Positions 1 to 7,667 of a DNA stretch of 64,000 nt are shown piece after piece; within the stretch, counting starts at the first letter, position 1; each line of letters begins with the position of its first letter. The notes beneath the pieces are model-generated. The model made no database searches, was not told the DNA's origin, and worked only from the letters and a program-made list of their open reading frames with translations. Source of the DNA: Chryseobacterium binzhouense (GTDB lineage: Bacteria > Bacteroidota > Bacteroidia > Flavobacteriales > Weeksellaceae); NCBI RefSeq assembly GCF_007474545.1, contig NZ_VKOG01000009.1:1-64000 (forward strand), read 5' to 3'. A program made the position numbers and the translations under genes.

Positions 1-19
1 TTCCAATAATTTACAAAAA

Positions 20-40
20 AAGGATGGCAAAACCATCCTT
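20..40 (-). terminator. Hairpin with T-run
   Basis: Perfect 8-bp stem AAGGATGG/CCATCCTT with a 5-base loop. On the minus strand it is followed by six T residues, as in an intrinsic terminator. Confidence 0.6.
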
Positions 41-183
41 CTAAACTATTGTTTACAGCGTCGATTGTATTGCTGATGAGTTGCACCTCTGCATTGCTCA
101 TTTCCTCTTCCAATCAACCGCAGAATATTACAAATTATTTTTGTCAAAAGCACCAACTATTTTTGACCACATTACCAATAATG

Positions 184-191
184 CAAAAGTA
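184..191 (-). promoter_or_regulatory. Candidate -7 box TACTTTTG
   Basis: Read on the minus strand this matches the Bacteroidetes -7 consensus TAnnTTTG. No clear -33 TTG was found about 20 bases upstream. It would drive the short unit ending at the 20-40 hairpin. Confidence 0.35.
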
Positions 192-282
192 AATTTGACA
201 TCATGGAGACATTATAAAGACTTGTTATATCTAATAAATAAGTCTTTATTTATAACAAAATTTACTTGAGTTATTGAAATAA

Positions 283-314
283 AAAAGTCAGCAATTTCAA
301 TATTGCTGACTTTT
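283..314 (-). terminator. Intrinsic terminator after the DUF6702-like gene
   Basis: Perfect 13-bp inverted repeat (AAAAGTCAGCAAT/ATTGCTGACTTTT) with a 6-base loop and T-run, 19 bases past the stop codon of the minus-strand gene at 333-803. Confidence 0.85.
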
Positions 315-332
315 GCTATTTAAGATAGGTTT

Positions 333-803
333 TTAAAAAGTAACTTCATTTACTTCCTTTCCGCGCTGAAAATTCATCGTTCTCAGATTTCCTTTGTAAG
401 CAATGTTGACAAGGTTAATCTGCTTCGGAAAAGCACTCAAAAGTATGGTGTTTTTAATTTTCAGACTGTTAATATCCGAAACTCCGGATGTTTCAAAATA
501 AACCCAGACTGTTTCTCCGCTTACCTGACTTCCTGTAAAGGTCAGGTTTTTTGGAGCATCATTCACAAATACGTCAAAATTATTATTAACATATTTTTTT
601 ACTTCTGCCTCAAATCCGGCTGTATTTCTATTGATTTTTATAGCATCGGAAATATGGCTCGTATTCATCTTCGTTGTAAACTTCAGGGTCTTGCTTCCGT
701 CAATATAATCAACTTTAGTCATAGAAGAGTAGAAGTCTGCAACATTAAAACTCATCATTATTATTAATGTAAGTGCACTCAAAATATAGAATAATCTTTT
801 CAT
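333..803 (-). CDS. Small secreted protein, DUF6702-like
   Basis: A 156-residue protein with an N-terminal hydrophobic signal segment (about residues 4-20) and no lipobox cysteine, so probably exported to the periplasm or surface. The rest looks like a compact beta-rich domain with a central FETSGVSDINSLKIKNT stretch. Size and pattern resemble the Bacteroidetes family annotated as DUF6702, whose function is unknown; I assign this from memory of the family. It is the last gene before a strong terminator and lies 61 bases downstream of the LOG gene, so it may be transcribed with it or alone. ATG start at 803. Confidence 0.65.
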   Translation of the reverse strand: MKRLFYILSALTLIIMMSFNVADFYSSMTKVDYIDGSKTLKFTTKMNTSHISDAIKINRNTAGFEAEVKKYVNNNFDVFVNDAPKNLTFTGSQVSGETVWVYFETSGVSDINSLKIKNTILLSAFPKQINLVNIAYKGNLRTMNFQRGKEVNEVTF

Positions 804-863
804 CTCAATTGTTAGATTTTAAGCATATTGCTTAGTTTATAACAGGCTCAAATAATATGCCAA

Positions 864-1616
864 TTAAAAGTTAACATTTACAGAATATTTATCGTAAAAA
901 GCCTTGATGTGTGCTACTGCTTCATCGGCAGTATCTACTACACGGTACAGATCAAGATCGCCTTCAGAGATCATGCCTTCTTTGAGCAATGTTGCTTTGA
1001 ACCAGTCTAACAGACCGCTCCAAAACTCTGTACCCACCAAGACAATCGGGAATCTTCCTATTTTGAGGGTCTGAATTAAAGTTATGGCTTCAGTAAGTTC
1101 GTCTAAAGTGCCAAATCCGCCCGGCATAACGATAAATCCCTGAGAATATTTTATAAACATTACTTTTCTCACAAAGAAATAATCAAAATTCAGCGAATAC
1201 ATTTTGTTGATGTAAGGATTGAAATGCTGTTCAAAAGGCAGATCAATATTTAATCCGATGGATTTTCCCTGTGCATTGAATGCTCCTTTGTTACCGGCTT
1301 CCATAATTCCCGGACCGCCTCCGGTAATGACACCAAATCCTATTTTTGTAATCTTTTCGGCGATTTCTACCGCCATCTGATAATATTTGCTTTCTGGTTT
1401 CAGCCTTGCAGAACCGAAAATTGAAACACACGGACCAATTTTTGCCATTTTTTCGTAGCCTTCAACAAATTCCGCCATTACTTTAAAAACCATCCAGCTG
1501 TCTTTAGTAATGGTTTCGTCCCATGTCTTTTGTCTTAAGCTGTTGTGCAGTTTGGTCTCGTCGATCCTTAATTCTACATTTTCTAAGCTTTCGTCTTTTG
1601 TATTTTTATTTTCCAT
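864..1616 (-). CDS. LOG family protein (TIGR00730 Rossmann fold)
   Basis: A 250-residue protein with the two hallmarks of the LOG/lysine-decarboxylase-like family: a GGGPGIMEAGNKGA nucleotide-binding loop and PGGFGTLDE. Characterised members release the base from cytokinin riboside or AMP-type 5'-monophosphates; what they do in bacteria is often unclear, and the substrate here is not known. I chose the ATG at 1616 because an upstream in-frame start at 1670 would overlap the preceding gene by 47 bases and adds a poorly conserved N-terminus. From 1616 the gap to the MurU-like gene is 7 bases, which suggests one operon. Confidence 0.85.
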   Translation of the reverse strand: MENKNTKDESLENVELRIDETKLHNSLRQKTWDETITKDSWMVFKVMAEFVEGYEKMAKIGPCVSIFGSARLKPESKYYQMAVEIAEKITKIGFGVITGGGPGIMEAGNKGAFNAQGKSIGLNIDLPFEQHFNPYINKMYSLNFDYFFVRKVMFIKYSQGFIVMPGGFGTLDELTEAITLIQTLKIGRFPIVLVGTEFWSGLLDWFKATLLKEGMISEGDLDLYRVVDTADEAVAHIKAFYDKYSVNVNF

Positions 1617-1623
1617 CTTCAGT

Positions 1624-2337
1624 TTATTTAAAATATTTTTCAGCTTCCACCACAGATTCAGGTCTTCCAACGTCTATCAAAATATTGCTGTGTACATACC
1701 CATGAATTTTTTCGGTATGCATCAGATCCAGATATTCTTCCATCACAGAAAATTTTCCGGTTCTTTTAATCTTATCAAAAATAATAGGATTAATGCAATG
1801 CACTCCACTGAAAGCAAGAGGTTTAAATCCTTTATTAAATTCTGCAAGACGCTGTTCGCCTGTCTGCACATTCAGCCATCCACGTAAAACCAAATCTTCA
1901 TTAAACAGTAATTTACGCGAACTTTCTCTGTCTGAAACCGCTAAGGTAACAAAATCTTTAATTTCTTTATGATATTTAACAAATTCGTTGATATTGATAT
2001 CCGTTAAAATATCAGCATTCATAATGAGGAAATCTTCGCCATGATTCAGGAATTTTTTGGCAAAAACAAGACCGCCGCCCGTTTCAAGAAGTTCATCAGT
2101 CTCATCTGAAATTTCAATTTTGCAGTTAAAATTATTATTTTCTTTTAGAAACTGAATAATCTGATCCCCGAAATGATGAATATTAATCACAAAATCATTA
2201 ATACCAAAACTTTTAAGATAATTAATATTTCTTTCCAGAAGTGCTGTGCAATTTACCTTTGCCAGAGCCTTAGGATGATGATCTGTAAATGGCTTGAGGC
2301 GTGTTCCTTTTCCTGCTGCAAAAATTAATGCTTTCAT
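1624..2337 (-). CDS. murU: Nucleotidyltransferase, probable MurNAc-1-phosphate uridylyltransferase (MurU-like)
   Basis: A 237-residue sugar-phosphate nucleotidyltransferase. Its N-terminus has the family signature AAGKGTRLKPFTDHHPKAL and a metal-binding NADI motif follows near residue 110. The compact length, with no hexapeptide C-domain, fits MurU, which makes UDP-MurNAc from MurNAc-1-phosphate and UTP in peptidoglycan recycling. The assignment is strengthened by the AmgK-like kinase upstream in the same strand: AmgK and MurU act one after the other in Pseudomonas. Glucose-1-phosphate or mannose-1-phosphate nucleotidyltransferase activity is the main alternative. The gene is 70 bases downstream of the RapZ-domain gene. 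Confidence 0.7.
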   Translation of the reverse strand: MKALIFAAGKGTRLKPFTDHHPKALAKVNCTALLERNINYLKSFGINDFVINIHHFGDQIIQFLKENNNFNCKIEISDETDELLETGGGLVFAKKFLNHGEDFLIMNADILTDININEFVKYHKEIKDFVTLAVSDRESSRKLLFNEDLVLRGWLNVQTGEQRLAEFNKGFKPLAFSGVHCINPIIFDKIKRTGKFSVMEEYLDLMHTEKIHGYVHSNILIDVGRPESVVEAEKYFK

Positions 2338-2407
2338 GATTGATTGTTGATATGTGATGAACGATGATTGACCATTAGATTTTTAATATCATTTAATTTA
2401 TCAATCA

Positions 2408-2818
2408 TTATTGATGATTAAGTTGGTGCTGCTCATCATGATGCAGGCTGATTTCGACCTTATCACCATACTTTTCTTCTATGAAATGAGTGATTTTTAT
2501 GGCTGAATAGACCGATCTGTGCTGTCCGCCTGTACATCCGAAATTGATCTGCAGGTTTTCAAAACCTCTTTCCAGATAATTATCAATCGTAATGGAAACC
2601 AGATTTTTAATAAGTTCTAAAAACTTTGGCATTTCTGTTTTGGTTTCCAGGTATTCCTGTACTCCGATGTCGTTTCCGGTCTGAATTTTATACTCTTCAA
2701 CTCTTCCGGGATTTAAAATTCCCCGGCAATCGAAAGTAAATCCGCCTCCGTTTCCTGTTTCATCTTTTGGAATTCCTCCTTTTTTATAGGAAAAACTATG
2801 TATGTCTATGTGCAGCAT
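2408..2818 (-). CDS. Stand-alone RapZ C-terminal domain protein
   Basis: A 136-residue protein matching only the C-terminal half of RapZ/YvcJ. Visible marks are the FDCRGILNPG segment near residue 30, a TG-D stretch, and GCTGGQHRSVYSA near residue 95, equivalent to the GCTGGKHRSV motif of RapZ. The N-terminal P-loop kinase-like domain of full-length RapZ is absent. In Escherichia coli the C-domain binds glucosamine-6-phosphate and the small RNAs GlmY/GlmZ; whether this protein does either is unknown. Its place between an AmgK-like kinase and a MurU-like enzyme points to amino-sugar sensing or metabolism. Confidence 0.85.
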   Translation of the reverse strand: MLHIDIHSFSYKKGGIPKDETGNGGGFTFDCRGILNPGRVEEYKIQTGNDIGVQEYLETKTEMPKFLELIKNLVSITIDNYLERGFENLQINFGCTGGQHRSVYSAIKITHFIEEKYGDKVEISLHHDEQHQLNHQ

Positions 2819-2909
2819 ATTTGTTGTTTAATGATTTTAATTTTTTGACCATTAAGGTTTTTTATAAGACAATTGAAGCTTTATATTCTTAACTTCTTAA
2901 ATATAAAAC

Positions 2910-3929
2910 TTACTGGTTTAATATCTTTTCAATTTTCAGTTTTGTTTTTTCTGAATTTAACTGTTCAATCACTTTTTTAAGCTCAGGAAAATCACTCATC
3001 ATTTCCCAGCTTTGAGCAAATTCTGTAATGTTGTCTACTCCTTGTCCGATGCTTTCAATGAAATGCGGCTTCTTTTGAATCAGTCCCCGCAAACCATAAG
3101 CTCCCAAAACCTGAAGAAATCTCATCATCTTAATAGGGTTTACCGATTTTTTTAGTTGAGATTGAAATTCTTTATTATCAGATAATTGAATGTAAAATTC
3201 AAGCATTTCATTTTTAAAATGTTCAGAAAAATTAGCTTTTGCCTGAAAAAGAAAAGAAATAACATCATACATCAGTGGGCCTTTCATTGCCGACTGATAA
3301 TCAATGAATGAAACCTCATTCCGTTCATTTACCATAATGTTTCTTGATTGAAAGTCACGAATCATTAAACCTTTCGGTTCCAGACTTTCAATCAGACTAA
3401 CCATTTTTTTAAATTCTTTCAGAAGTGATGATTTGTGATATTCAAGTTCCAAAATGTCTGCAACAAAATTTTTGAAATAATATAAGTCATGCATTACCGG
3501 TAATTCATCATAACTTTCGTATTCAAAAGTTTTGGCGAAGTCTATTTTACCATCAGTTTTTGTCTGGAGTATAAACAATTTTTCCAGAGATTGTTTTATA
3601 AGAGATCTTACGCTTTCAGATGTTCCCTGTTCTGCAATTATTTCAGATAATGTTTTTTTTCCAAGAAATTCCTGAATATACATTGTTCTGTCTTCCGAAA
3701 TTGTATAAATTTTTGGAGTATTAAGTTCAGATTGGGTGAAAATTTCCGAAAAATAGATGAAACTTTCATTCTCCCGAATATTTTCGTTATAAGTAATGAT
3801 GAATGTGCCTCGTGAATTTTCTGCTATAAAATTGACTCTTGCAGATCCGCTCTGTGCCAGTGAAGCAAAGCGGGTTGATCTTTCATCATAATAATGTTCA
3901 AAAAATAATTTTGCGCGTTCTAATATCAT
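2910..3929 (-). CDS. amgK: Aminoglycoside-phosphotransferase-fold kinase, probable MurNAc/GlcNAc anomeric kinase (AmgK-like)
   Basis: A 339-residue protein with the phosphotransferase (APH) fold. The catalytic loop is RDFQSRN at residues 191-197 and the metal-binding Asp is D210 in FIDYQSAMKGP, a form typical of the AmgK/YihE-like subgroup rather than antibiotic kinases. AmgK phosphorylates the anomeric hydroxyl of MurNAc and GlcNAc, giving the substrate of MurU. The linkage to a MurU-like gene supports that role; substrate is inferred. A TATATTTG box 10 bases upstream of the ATG at 3929 suggests this is the first gene of the operon. Confidence 0.75.
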   Translation of the reverse strand: MILERAKLFFEHYYDERSTRFASLAQSGSARVNFIAENSRGTFIITYNENIRENESFIYFSEIFTQSELNTPKIYTISEDRTMYIQEFLGKKTLSEIIAEQGTSESVRSLIKQSLEKLFILQTKTDGKIDFAKTFEYESYDELPVMHDLYYFKNFVADILELEYHKSSLLKEFKKMVSLIESLEPKGLMIRDFQSRNIMVNERNEVSFIDYQSAMKGPLMYDVISFLFQAKANFSEHFKNEMLEFYIQLSDNKEFQSQLKKSVNPIKMMRFLQVLGAYGLRGLIQKKPHFIESIGQGVDNITEFAQSWEMMSDFPELKKVIEQLNSEKTKLKIEKILNQ

Positions 3930-3939
3930 AATACTGAAA

Positions 3940-3947
3940 CAAATATA
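3940..3947 (-). promoter_or_regulatory. -7 box TATATTTG for the amgK-like operon
   Basis: Matches TAnnTTTG on the minus strand, ending 10 bases before the ATG. No clear -33 element. It stands back to back with the xrtF box at 3968-3975. Confidence 0.55.
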
Positions 3948-3967
3948 CTAATTTGAATCCTAATTTT

Positions 3968-3975
3968 TATATTTG
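3968..3975 (+). promoter_or_regulatory. -7 box TATATTTG for xrtF
   Basis: Matches TAnnTTTG and ends 4 bases before the ATG at 3980, so the mRNA would be leaderless or nearly so. This decides the start over an upstream ATG at 3953, which would lie ahead of the promoter. Confidence 0.6.
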
Positions 3976-3979
3976 CATC

Positions 3980-4510
3980 ATGCTAAAGGATTTTAAACCT
4001 GTTTTGGGAATTCTCTTACGCTTCATCATTATTTATCTGGTGTTGCTTTTTGCGTATCAGTTTTATCTGAACAGCTTTAAAGATTCGGGTTTAGATCCTT
4101 ATTCGCGTATGATTGCCGATCATGTGCGTATAGTTCAGGAGACTTTAGGTTTCAAAACTTTGCTTTATGATGATGTTCCCAAGCAGCAGATATGGTTTTA
4201 TATCAGAACGACTGCCGTAAGCAGAATGGTAGAAGGCTGCAATGCAATATCTATTCTTATTTTGTTTTTAGCGTTTATTTTTGCTTTTTATAAAGGAACT
4301 AAAACTTTCGTTTTTGCAGGAATAAGTCTGCTTTTGCTTTATGTGATGAATGTATTTCGCATTGTAGGACTTAATATCATCAACAGTGATTACAGCAGTT
4401 ATGGAAAAATGGCTCATGATTATTTTTTTCCGGCAGTTATTTACGGAAGTGTGGTTATTTTGTGGCTGGTCTGGATTAAATTTTACGCTTTAAAAAATGA
4501 AAATTCTTAG
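3980..4510 (+). CDS. xrtF: Exosortase family protein XrtF
   Basis: A 176-residue integral membrane protein with about five hydrophobic segments. The exosortase catalytic triad is visible: Cys87 in MVEGCNAIS, Arg127 in NVFRIVG and His146 in AHDYFF. Exosortases are transpeptidase-like membrane proteases that process C-terminal sorting signals; the short XrtF form occurs in Flavobacteria and its substrate is not established. No PEP-CTERM-like target was recognised in the window. The start at 3980 was chosen because of the -7 box just upstream. The stop overlaps the next gene by 14 bases, a sign of translational coupling. Confidence 0.85.
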   Translation: MLKDFKPVLGILLRFIIIYLVLLFAYQFYLNSFKDSGLDPYSRMIADHVRIVQETLGFKTLLYDDVPKQQIWFYIRTTAVSRMVEGCNAISILILFLAFIFAFYKGTKTFVFAGISLLLLYVMNVFRIVGLNIINSDYSSYGKMAHDYFFPAVIYGSVVILWLVWIKFYALKNENS

Positions 4511-4940
4511 CTGGCTTTTCGTTATTATAGGATTTTGTGGTCTTGTAGGCGTAAGAATGCTGGAAGACAAGATCTTCTATGATCCTTTTTTAGATTATTT
4601 CCATAAGGCAGACCAAAGTGCTGTTCTTCCTGAGTTTGTTTGGGGTAAGCTGATTATTCATTATATATTCAGATTTATTCTGAACCTGTTTTTTTCCTGT
4701 GTTATTATACATTTTTTATTTAAAAATAAAGAATGGACGATTCAGGGAGCGATACTGATCACGATTATTTTCCTTATTACATTTCCAATATATCTATTCT
4801 GTATCTACAACCGTTTTGAAATAGGATATCTTTTCTCATTTTACATGAGACGGTTTGTCATTCAGCCGTTGATTCTTCTTCTGGTTGTGCCATTGTTTTA
4901 TTACCGGAAACAAATGTTGACTAGAAATAATAACTTTTAA
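4497..4940 (+). CDS. Exosortase F system-associated protein
   Basis: A 147-residue membrane protein with about four hydrophobic segments and a short basic tail. Its position, overlapping the 3' end of xrtF by 14 bases, and its length match the protein regularly found beside XrtF in Flavobacteria (TIGR04127-type). The role is unknown; it may be a partner of the exosortase in the inner membrane. It ends 23 bases from the convergent cation efflux gene, with no clear terminator between them. Confidence 0.8.
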   Translation: MKILSWLFVIIGFCGLVGVRMLEDKIFYDPFLDYFHKADQSAVLPEFVWGKLIIHYIFRFILNLFFSCVIIHFLFKNKEWTIQGAILITIIFLITFPIYLFCIYNRFEIGYLFSFYMRRFVIQPLILLLVVPLFYYRKQMLTRNNNF

Positions 4941-4963
4941 TATCAGATAACTTTATTTCAGCT

Positions 4964-5959
4964 TCAAAAAGTAGTATGCTTCTCCACGCTGGTAACGTTT
5001 TCGGGAGTCCATTGTATACGTTTGACCAACGGATGTTCCCGAACCGGACAATCCATGATTTGGCAGATAGAGCAGGAGATGGGTTTACAATCGTCCATGT
5101 GAAAATTAAATTCTACCGTCCTATTGGTGTTTTTAGCCAAGAGAAGAATTACATTTTCCATTTCTTTATGAGCTTCACGAAGACTGTAATACCAAGGCAG
5201 CGTAATGTGCGCATCAATGTGAAGGGATGACCCGAACTGCTGAATTTTCATGTTGTGAATATCAATCCATTCTGTTTTTCGGTTGTTTTCCAGGAGTTCG
5301 ATGATTTTATTGAGAAGTTCAGGATCCTGCTCATCCATAATTCCGCTCAGAGACTTTCTGACGATTTTATAGCCTATGAAAATAATGTATAATCCAAACA
5401 GGAGTGCAACCAATGAGTCGATCCAATAAATTTTGGTGAAATATACAATGATTAAACTTACAACAACACCCAAAGTAGTGATGGTGTCGGACTGCAAATG
5501 TTTTCCGGAAGAAATAAGGACAAGGGAATTTTCTTTTTTACCTTTTTCGATGGAGATATATCCGAGAAGATAATTGATTATCGCTGTTGCTGCAATGATG
5601 GCGATTCCCCAATCCAGTTTATTTAAAATCTTGCCGACAATCAAACTGTTGATTCCTTCATAAATAATCATCAATCCTGCAATACAAATGAGAGCACCTT
5701 CAATTCCTGAAGTTACAAATTCTACTTTTCCGTGACCGTAGGGATGATCTTCGTCTTTTGGTTTTGCTGCAAGATAGAGAGAATACAATCCCATAAATGC
5801 ACTGATGACATTGACAATACTTTCCATTGCATCAGAAAAAACAGAATCGGAATCGGTAAGTTTCCAGGCAATAATTTTTCCTATAAACAAAAGAATTCCG
5901 AATGCGGCAATGATTTTCTGAAACCCTATTTTATCGTTATTTATTTTATTTGCTATCAT
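4964..5959 (-). CDS. Cation diffusion facilitator family transporter
   Basis: A 331-residue CDF protein with six predicted membrane segments. Metal-site motifs are visible: SDSVFSDAMES in the second membrane segment region, HPYGHGKVE after it, and HLQSDTITT in the fifth. The C-terminal cytoplasmic domain carries an unusual Cys-rich tail (MDDCKPISCSICQIMDCPVREH) that could bind metal. CDF proteins export Zn, Fe, Mn or similar ions in exchange for protons; the ion is not predictable here. The ATG at 5959 is preferred over an in-frame TTG five codons upstream. It is followed convergently by the XrtF-associated gene. Confidence 0.9.
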   Translation of the reverse strand: MIANKINNDKIGFQKIIAAFGILLFIGKIIAWKLTDSDSVFSDAMESIVNVISAFMGLYSLYLAAKPKDEDHPYGHGKVEFVTSGIEGALICIAGLMIIYEGINSLIVGKILNKLDWGIAIIAATAIINYLLGYISIEKGKKENSLVLISSGKHLQSDTITTLGVVVSLIIVYFTKIYWIDSLVALLFGLYIIFIGYKIVRKSLSGIMDEQDPELLNKIIELLENNRKTEWIDIHNMKIQQFGSSLHIDAHITLPWYYSLREAHKEMENVILLLAKNTNRTVEFNFHMDDCKPISCSICQIMDCPVREHPLVKRIQWTPENVTSVEKHTTF

Positions 5960-6075
5960 TTTTCTACCGTTCAATTTTGAACAATTTTATTTGTGTTGAT
6001 GGATTCGTCCTTTAAAAGGTTGTTTTCAGGCTAACAGCTGAAAGCGATTTGCTATAAGCTTATTTATTTGATAAA

Positions 6076-6105
6076 AAAAAGAATCTCGCTTGAGACTCTT
6101 TTTCT
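6076..6105 (-). terminator. Intrinsic terminator after asd
   Basis: Stem of seven pairs with one mismatch (GAATCTC/GAGACTC), extended by an A-run and a T-run on the two sides, 12 bases past the asd stop. It could work in both directions. Confidence 0.75.
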
Positions 6106-6116
6106 TTTTTGTTAGT

Positions 6117-7109
6117 TTATACTAAGTTATTAGTTACCAAGTATTCTGCAATCTGTACAGCGTTGGTTGCTGCGCCTTTCCGCAGATTGTCTGCCACAAT
6201 CCACAGATTGAGTGTCTTCGGCTGTGAAAGATCTCTTCGGATTCTTCCTACAAAAACTTCATCTTTTCCTTCAGAATATAAAGGCATCGGATATTCGTTG
6301 TTTTTTACGTTATCCATTACAATGACTCCCGGAGTTTCAGATAAAATTTTTCTTACTTCATCCAGATCAAATTCATTTTCAAATTCAATGTTCACACTTT
6401 CAGAATGTCCTCCCTGAACAGGAACTCTTACGGCTGTTGCTGTTAAATTAAAGGTATCATCGCCCAGAATCTTTTTAGGCTCTTTCATCAGCTTTATTTC
6501 CTCTTTGGTGTAATCATCCTCTGCAAAAACATCGCAGTGTGGTAAAGCATTTTTGAAGATTTGATAAGGATATACTTTTTCTGCAGTACTGTCTCCTGAA
6601 ATTTCGGAATTTAGCTGGTCTACAGCGGCTTTACCTGTGCCTGTAACAGACTGGTAAGTGGAAACGATAACTCTTTTTAGGTCATATTTTTTATTCAGCG
6701 GTCCTAAAACCATCACCAGTTGAATCGTGGAACAGTTCGGATTGGCGATGATCTTATCTTCTTTAGTAAGAACATCTGCATTGATTTCCGGAACTACCAG
6801 TTTTTTAGTAGGATCCATTCTCCATGCAGAAGAATTGTCTATAACCGTGGTTCCTGCTTCAGCGAAAAGAGGAGCAAACTCCAGAGAGGTTCCGCCTCCT
6901 GCCGAAAAAATAGCGATTTCAGGTTTGGCAGCTATAGCGTCGTTCATGCTTACGATGGTAAATTCATCCTGTTTATACTTCACCTTTTTACCAATAGATT
7001 TTTCCGATGCTACCGGAATTAATTCTGTGATAGGGAAGTTTCTCTCTTCGAGAACTTTAAGCATAACCTGACCCACCATTCCGGTAGAGCCTACTACAGC
7101 TACTTTCAT
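6117..7109 (-). CDS. asd: Aspartate-semialdehyde dehydrogenase
   Basis: A 330-residue enzyme converting aspartyl-4-phosphate to aspartate semialdehyde with NADPH, the branch point to lysine, diaminopimelate, threonine and methionine. It has the N-terminal nucleotide loop GSTGMVGQ, the catalytic Cys126 in NPNCSTIQ and the GGHSE segment with the catalytic His. Length and motifs are normal for the bacterial enzyme. It is a single gene between terminators at 6076-6105 and 7144-7170, so it is probably transcribed alone, but no clear -7 box was seen upstream. Confidence 0.95.
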   Translation of the reverse strand: MKVAVVGSTGMVGQVMLKVLEERNFPITELIPVASEKSIGKKVKYKQDEFTIVSMNDAIAAKPEIAIFSAGGGTSLEFAPLFAEAGTTVIDNSSAWRMDPTKKLVVPEINADVLTKEDKIIANPNCSTIQLVMVLGPLNKKYDLKRVIVSTYQSVTGTGKAAVDQLNSEISGDSTAEKVYPYQIFKNALPHCDVFAEDDYTKEEIKLMKEPKKILGDDTFNLTATAVRVPVQGGHSESVNIEFENEFDLDEVRKILSETPGVIVMDNVKNNEYPMPLYSEGKDEVFVGRIRRDLSQPKTLNLWIVADNLRKGAATNAVQIAEYLVTNNLV

Positions 7110-7143
7110 TTTGTAATTAAAAATTTAAGATTAAATTATATTG

Positions 7144-7170
7144 CTTGCCTGAAGATCATAATCAGGCAAG
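7144..7170 (-). terminator. Hairpin after the four-helix membrane protein gene
   Basis: Perfect 9-bp stem CTTGCCTGA/TCAGGCAAG with a 9-base loop, 4 bases past the stop of the gene at 7175. The following minus-strand sequence is AT-rich but lacks a pure T-run, so the terminator is probably weak. Confidence 0.6.
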
Positions 7171-7174
7171 TATT

Positions 7175-7609
7175 TTATCCGAATAATCTGCCCCACTGGA
7201 AAGCCCAAAGCATTAATGCAACAGCTATAAGCGCCATGATCACCCAGCTCATATTGAGCCTGTCATTTGCCTTAAATTTTTTGTTGACAATCGTTAATAA
7301 TACAGCAGCAATGATCATTGCAGTAGGATGCTCAACATAGGTATTTCTGGCAACAGCATCTTTCATCAATATTCCTGCTTCTTTCGCGGCTTTGAAACCG
7401 GGTGAAAAGAAGAAAAGCATAATTAATCCTATCAAAGCCTGAGTATGAAAGAAAATCATTGTAAACAGTGTAGATTTTCTTAAAAGCTTTGATATTTTCC
7501 CGGAATATCCGAACATGGCTGCCAAAAGTGCTACGACAAAAATTGCAGTGGCAAGTAAAATTAAATAAGCAAAACCACGGTGTGCCTGAAGCATGATGTT
7601 GAAATCCAT
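7175..7609 (-). CDS. Four-helix integral membrane protein, possibly cytochrome b-like
   Basis: A 144-residue protein with four predicted membrane helices. Histidines occur in QAHRGF near the first helix, FFHTQA in the second and VEHPTAM before the third, a spacing compatible with haem binding, and related flavobacterial proteins are often labelled cytochrome B; no haem site is proven. I chose the ATG at 7609 because the promoter box at 7631-7638 and the upstream terminator leave no room for a longer protein, and the extra codons upstream are atypical. It is a single gene with its own promoter and terminator. Confidence 0.7.
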   Translation of the reverse strand: MDFNIMLQAHRGFAYLILLATAIFVVALLAAMFGYSGKISKLLRKSTLFTMIFFHTQALIGLIMLFFFSPGFKAAKEAGILMKDAVARNTYVEHPTAMIIAAVLLTIVNKKFKANDRLNMSWVIMALIAVALMLWAFQWGRLFG

Positions 7610-7630
7610 AATGTATATTTTTATTAGATG

Positions 7631-7638
7631 CAAATATA
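7631..7638 (-). promoter_or_regulatory. -7 box TATATTTG abutting a terminator
   Basis: Matches TAnnTTTG on the minus strand. It begins where the T-run of the upstream terminator (7642-7667) ends and lies 21 bases before the ATG at 7609. Confidence 0.6.
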
Positions 7639-7641
7639 AAA

Positions 7642-7667
7642 AAATCCCAGCGATAAAGCCGGGATTT
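7642..7667 (-). terminator. Intrinsic terminator after the TonB receptor gene
   Basis: Stem AAATCCC/GGGATTT continued by two further pairs after one mismatch, 6-base loop, and a T-run on the minus strand, 24 bases past the receptor stop. Confidence 0.8.

Larger units (their letters stand above)
1..332. other. Left-edge region without a recognised gene
   Basis: No protein that I recognise is encoded here. On the minus strand the region has a TACTTTTG box at 184-191 and a strong hairpin with a T-run at 20-40, so a transcript of roughly 150 bases could be made. Within it lies an open frame of about 35 codons (about 153 down to 46, GTG or TTG start) whose stop falls just before the hairpin; its predicted end is rich in Arg, Gln and Cys. 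I cannot tell whether this is a peptide gene, a small RNA or chance. The terminator of the next gene is at 283-314. Confidence 0.4.

Noticed and set aside
1510-1887. Plus-strand open frames opposite the LOG and MurU-like genes
   Set aside because: Antisense to well-supported conserved genes; no family motif and composition fits the complement of coding sequence.
2338-2407. Repetitive-looking AT-rich gap between the MurU-like and RapZ-like genes
   Set aside because: TGAT-rich sequence but no clear repeat unit, hairpin or promoter box.
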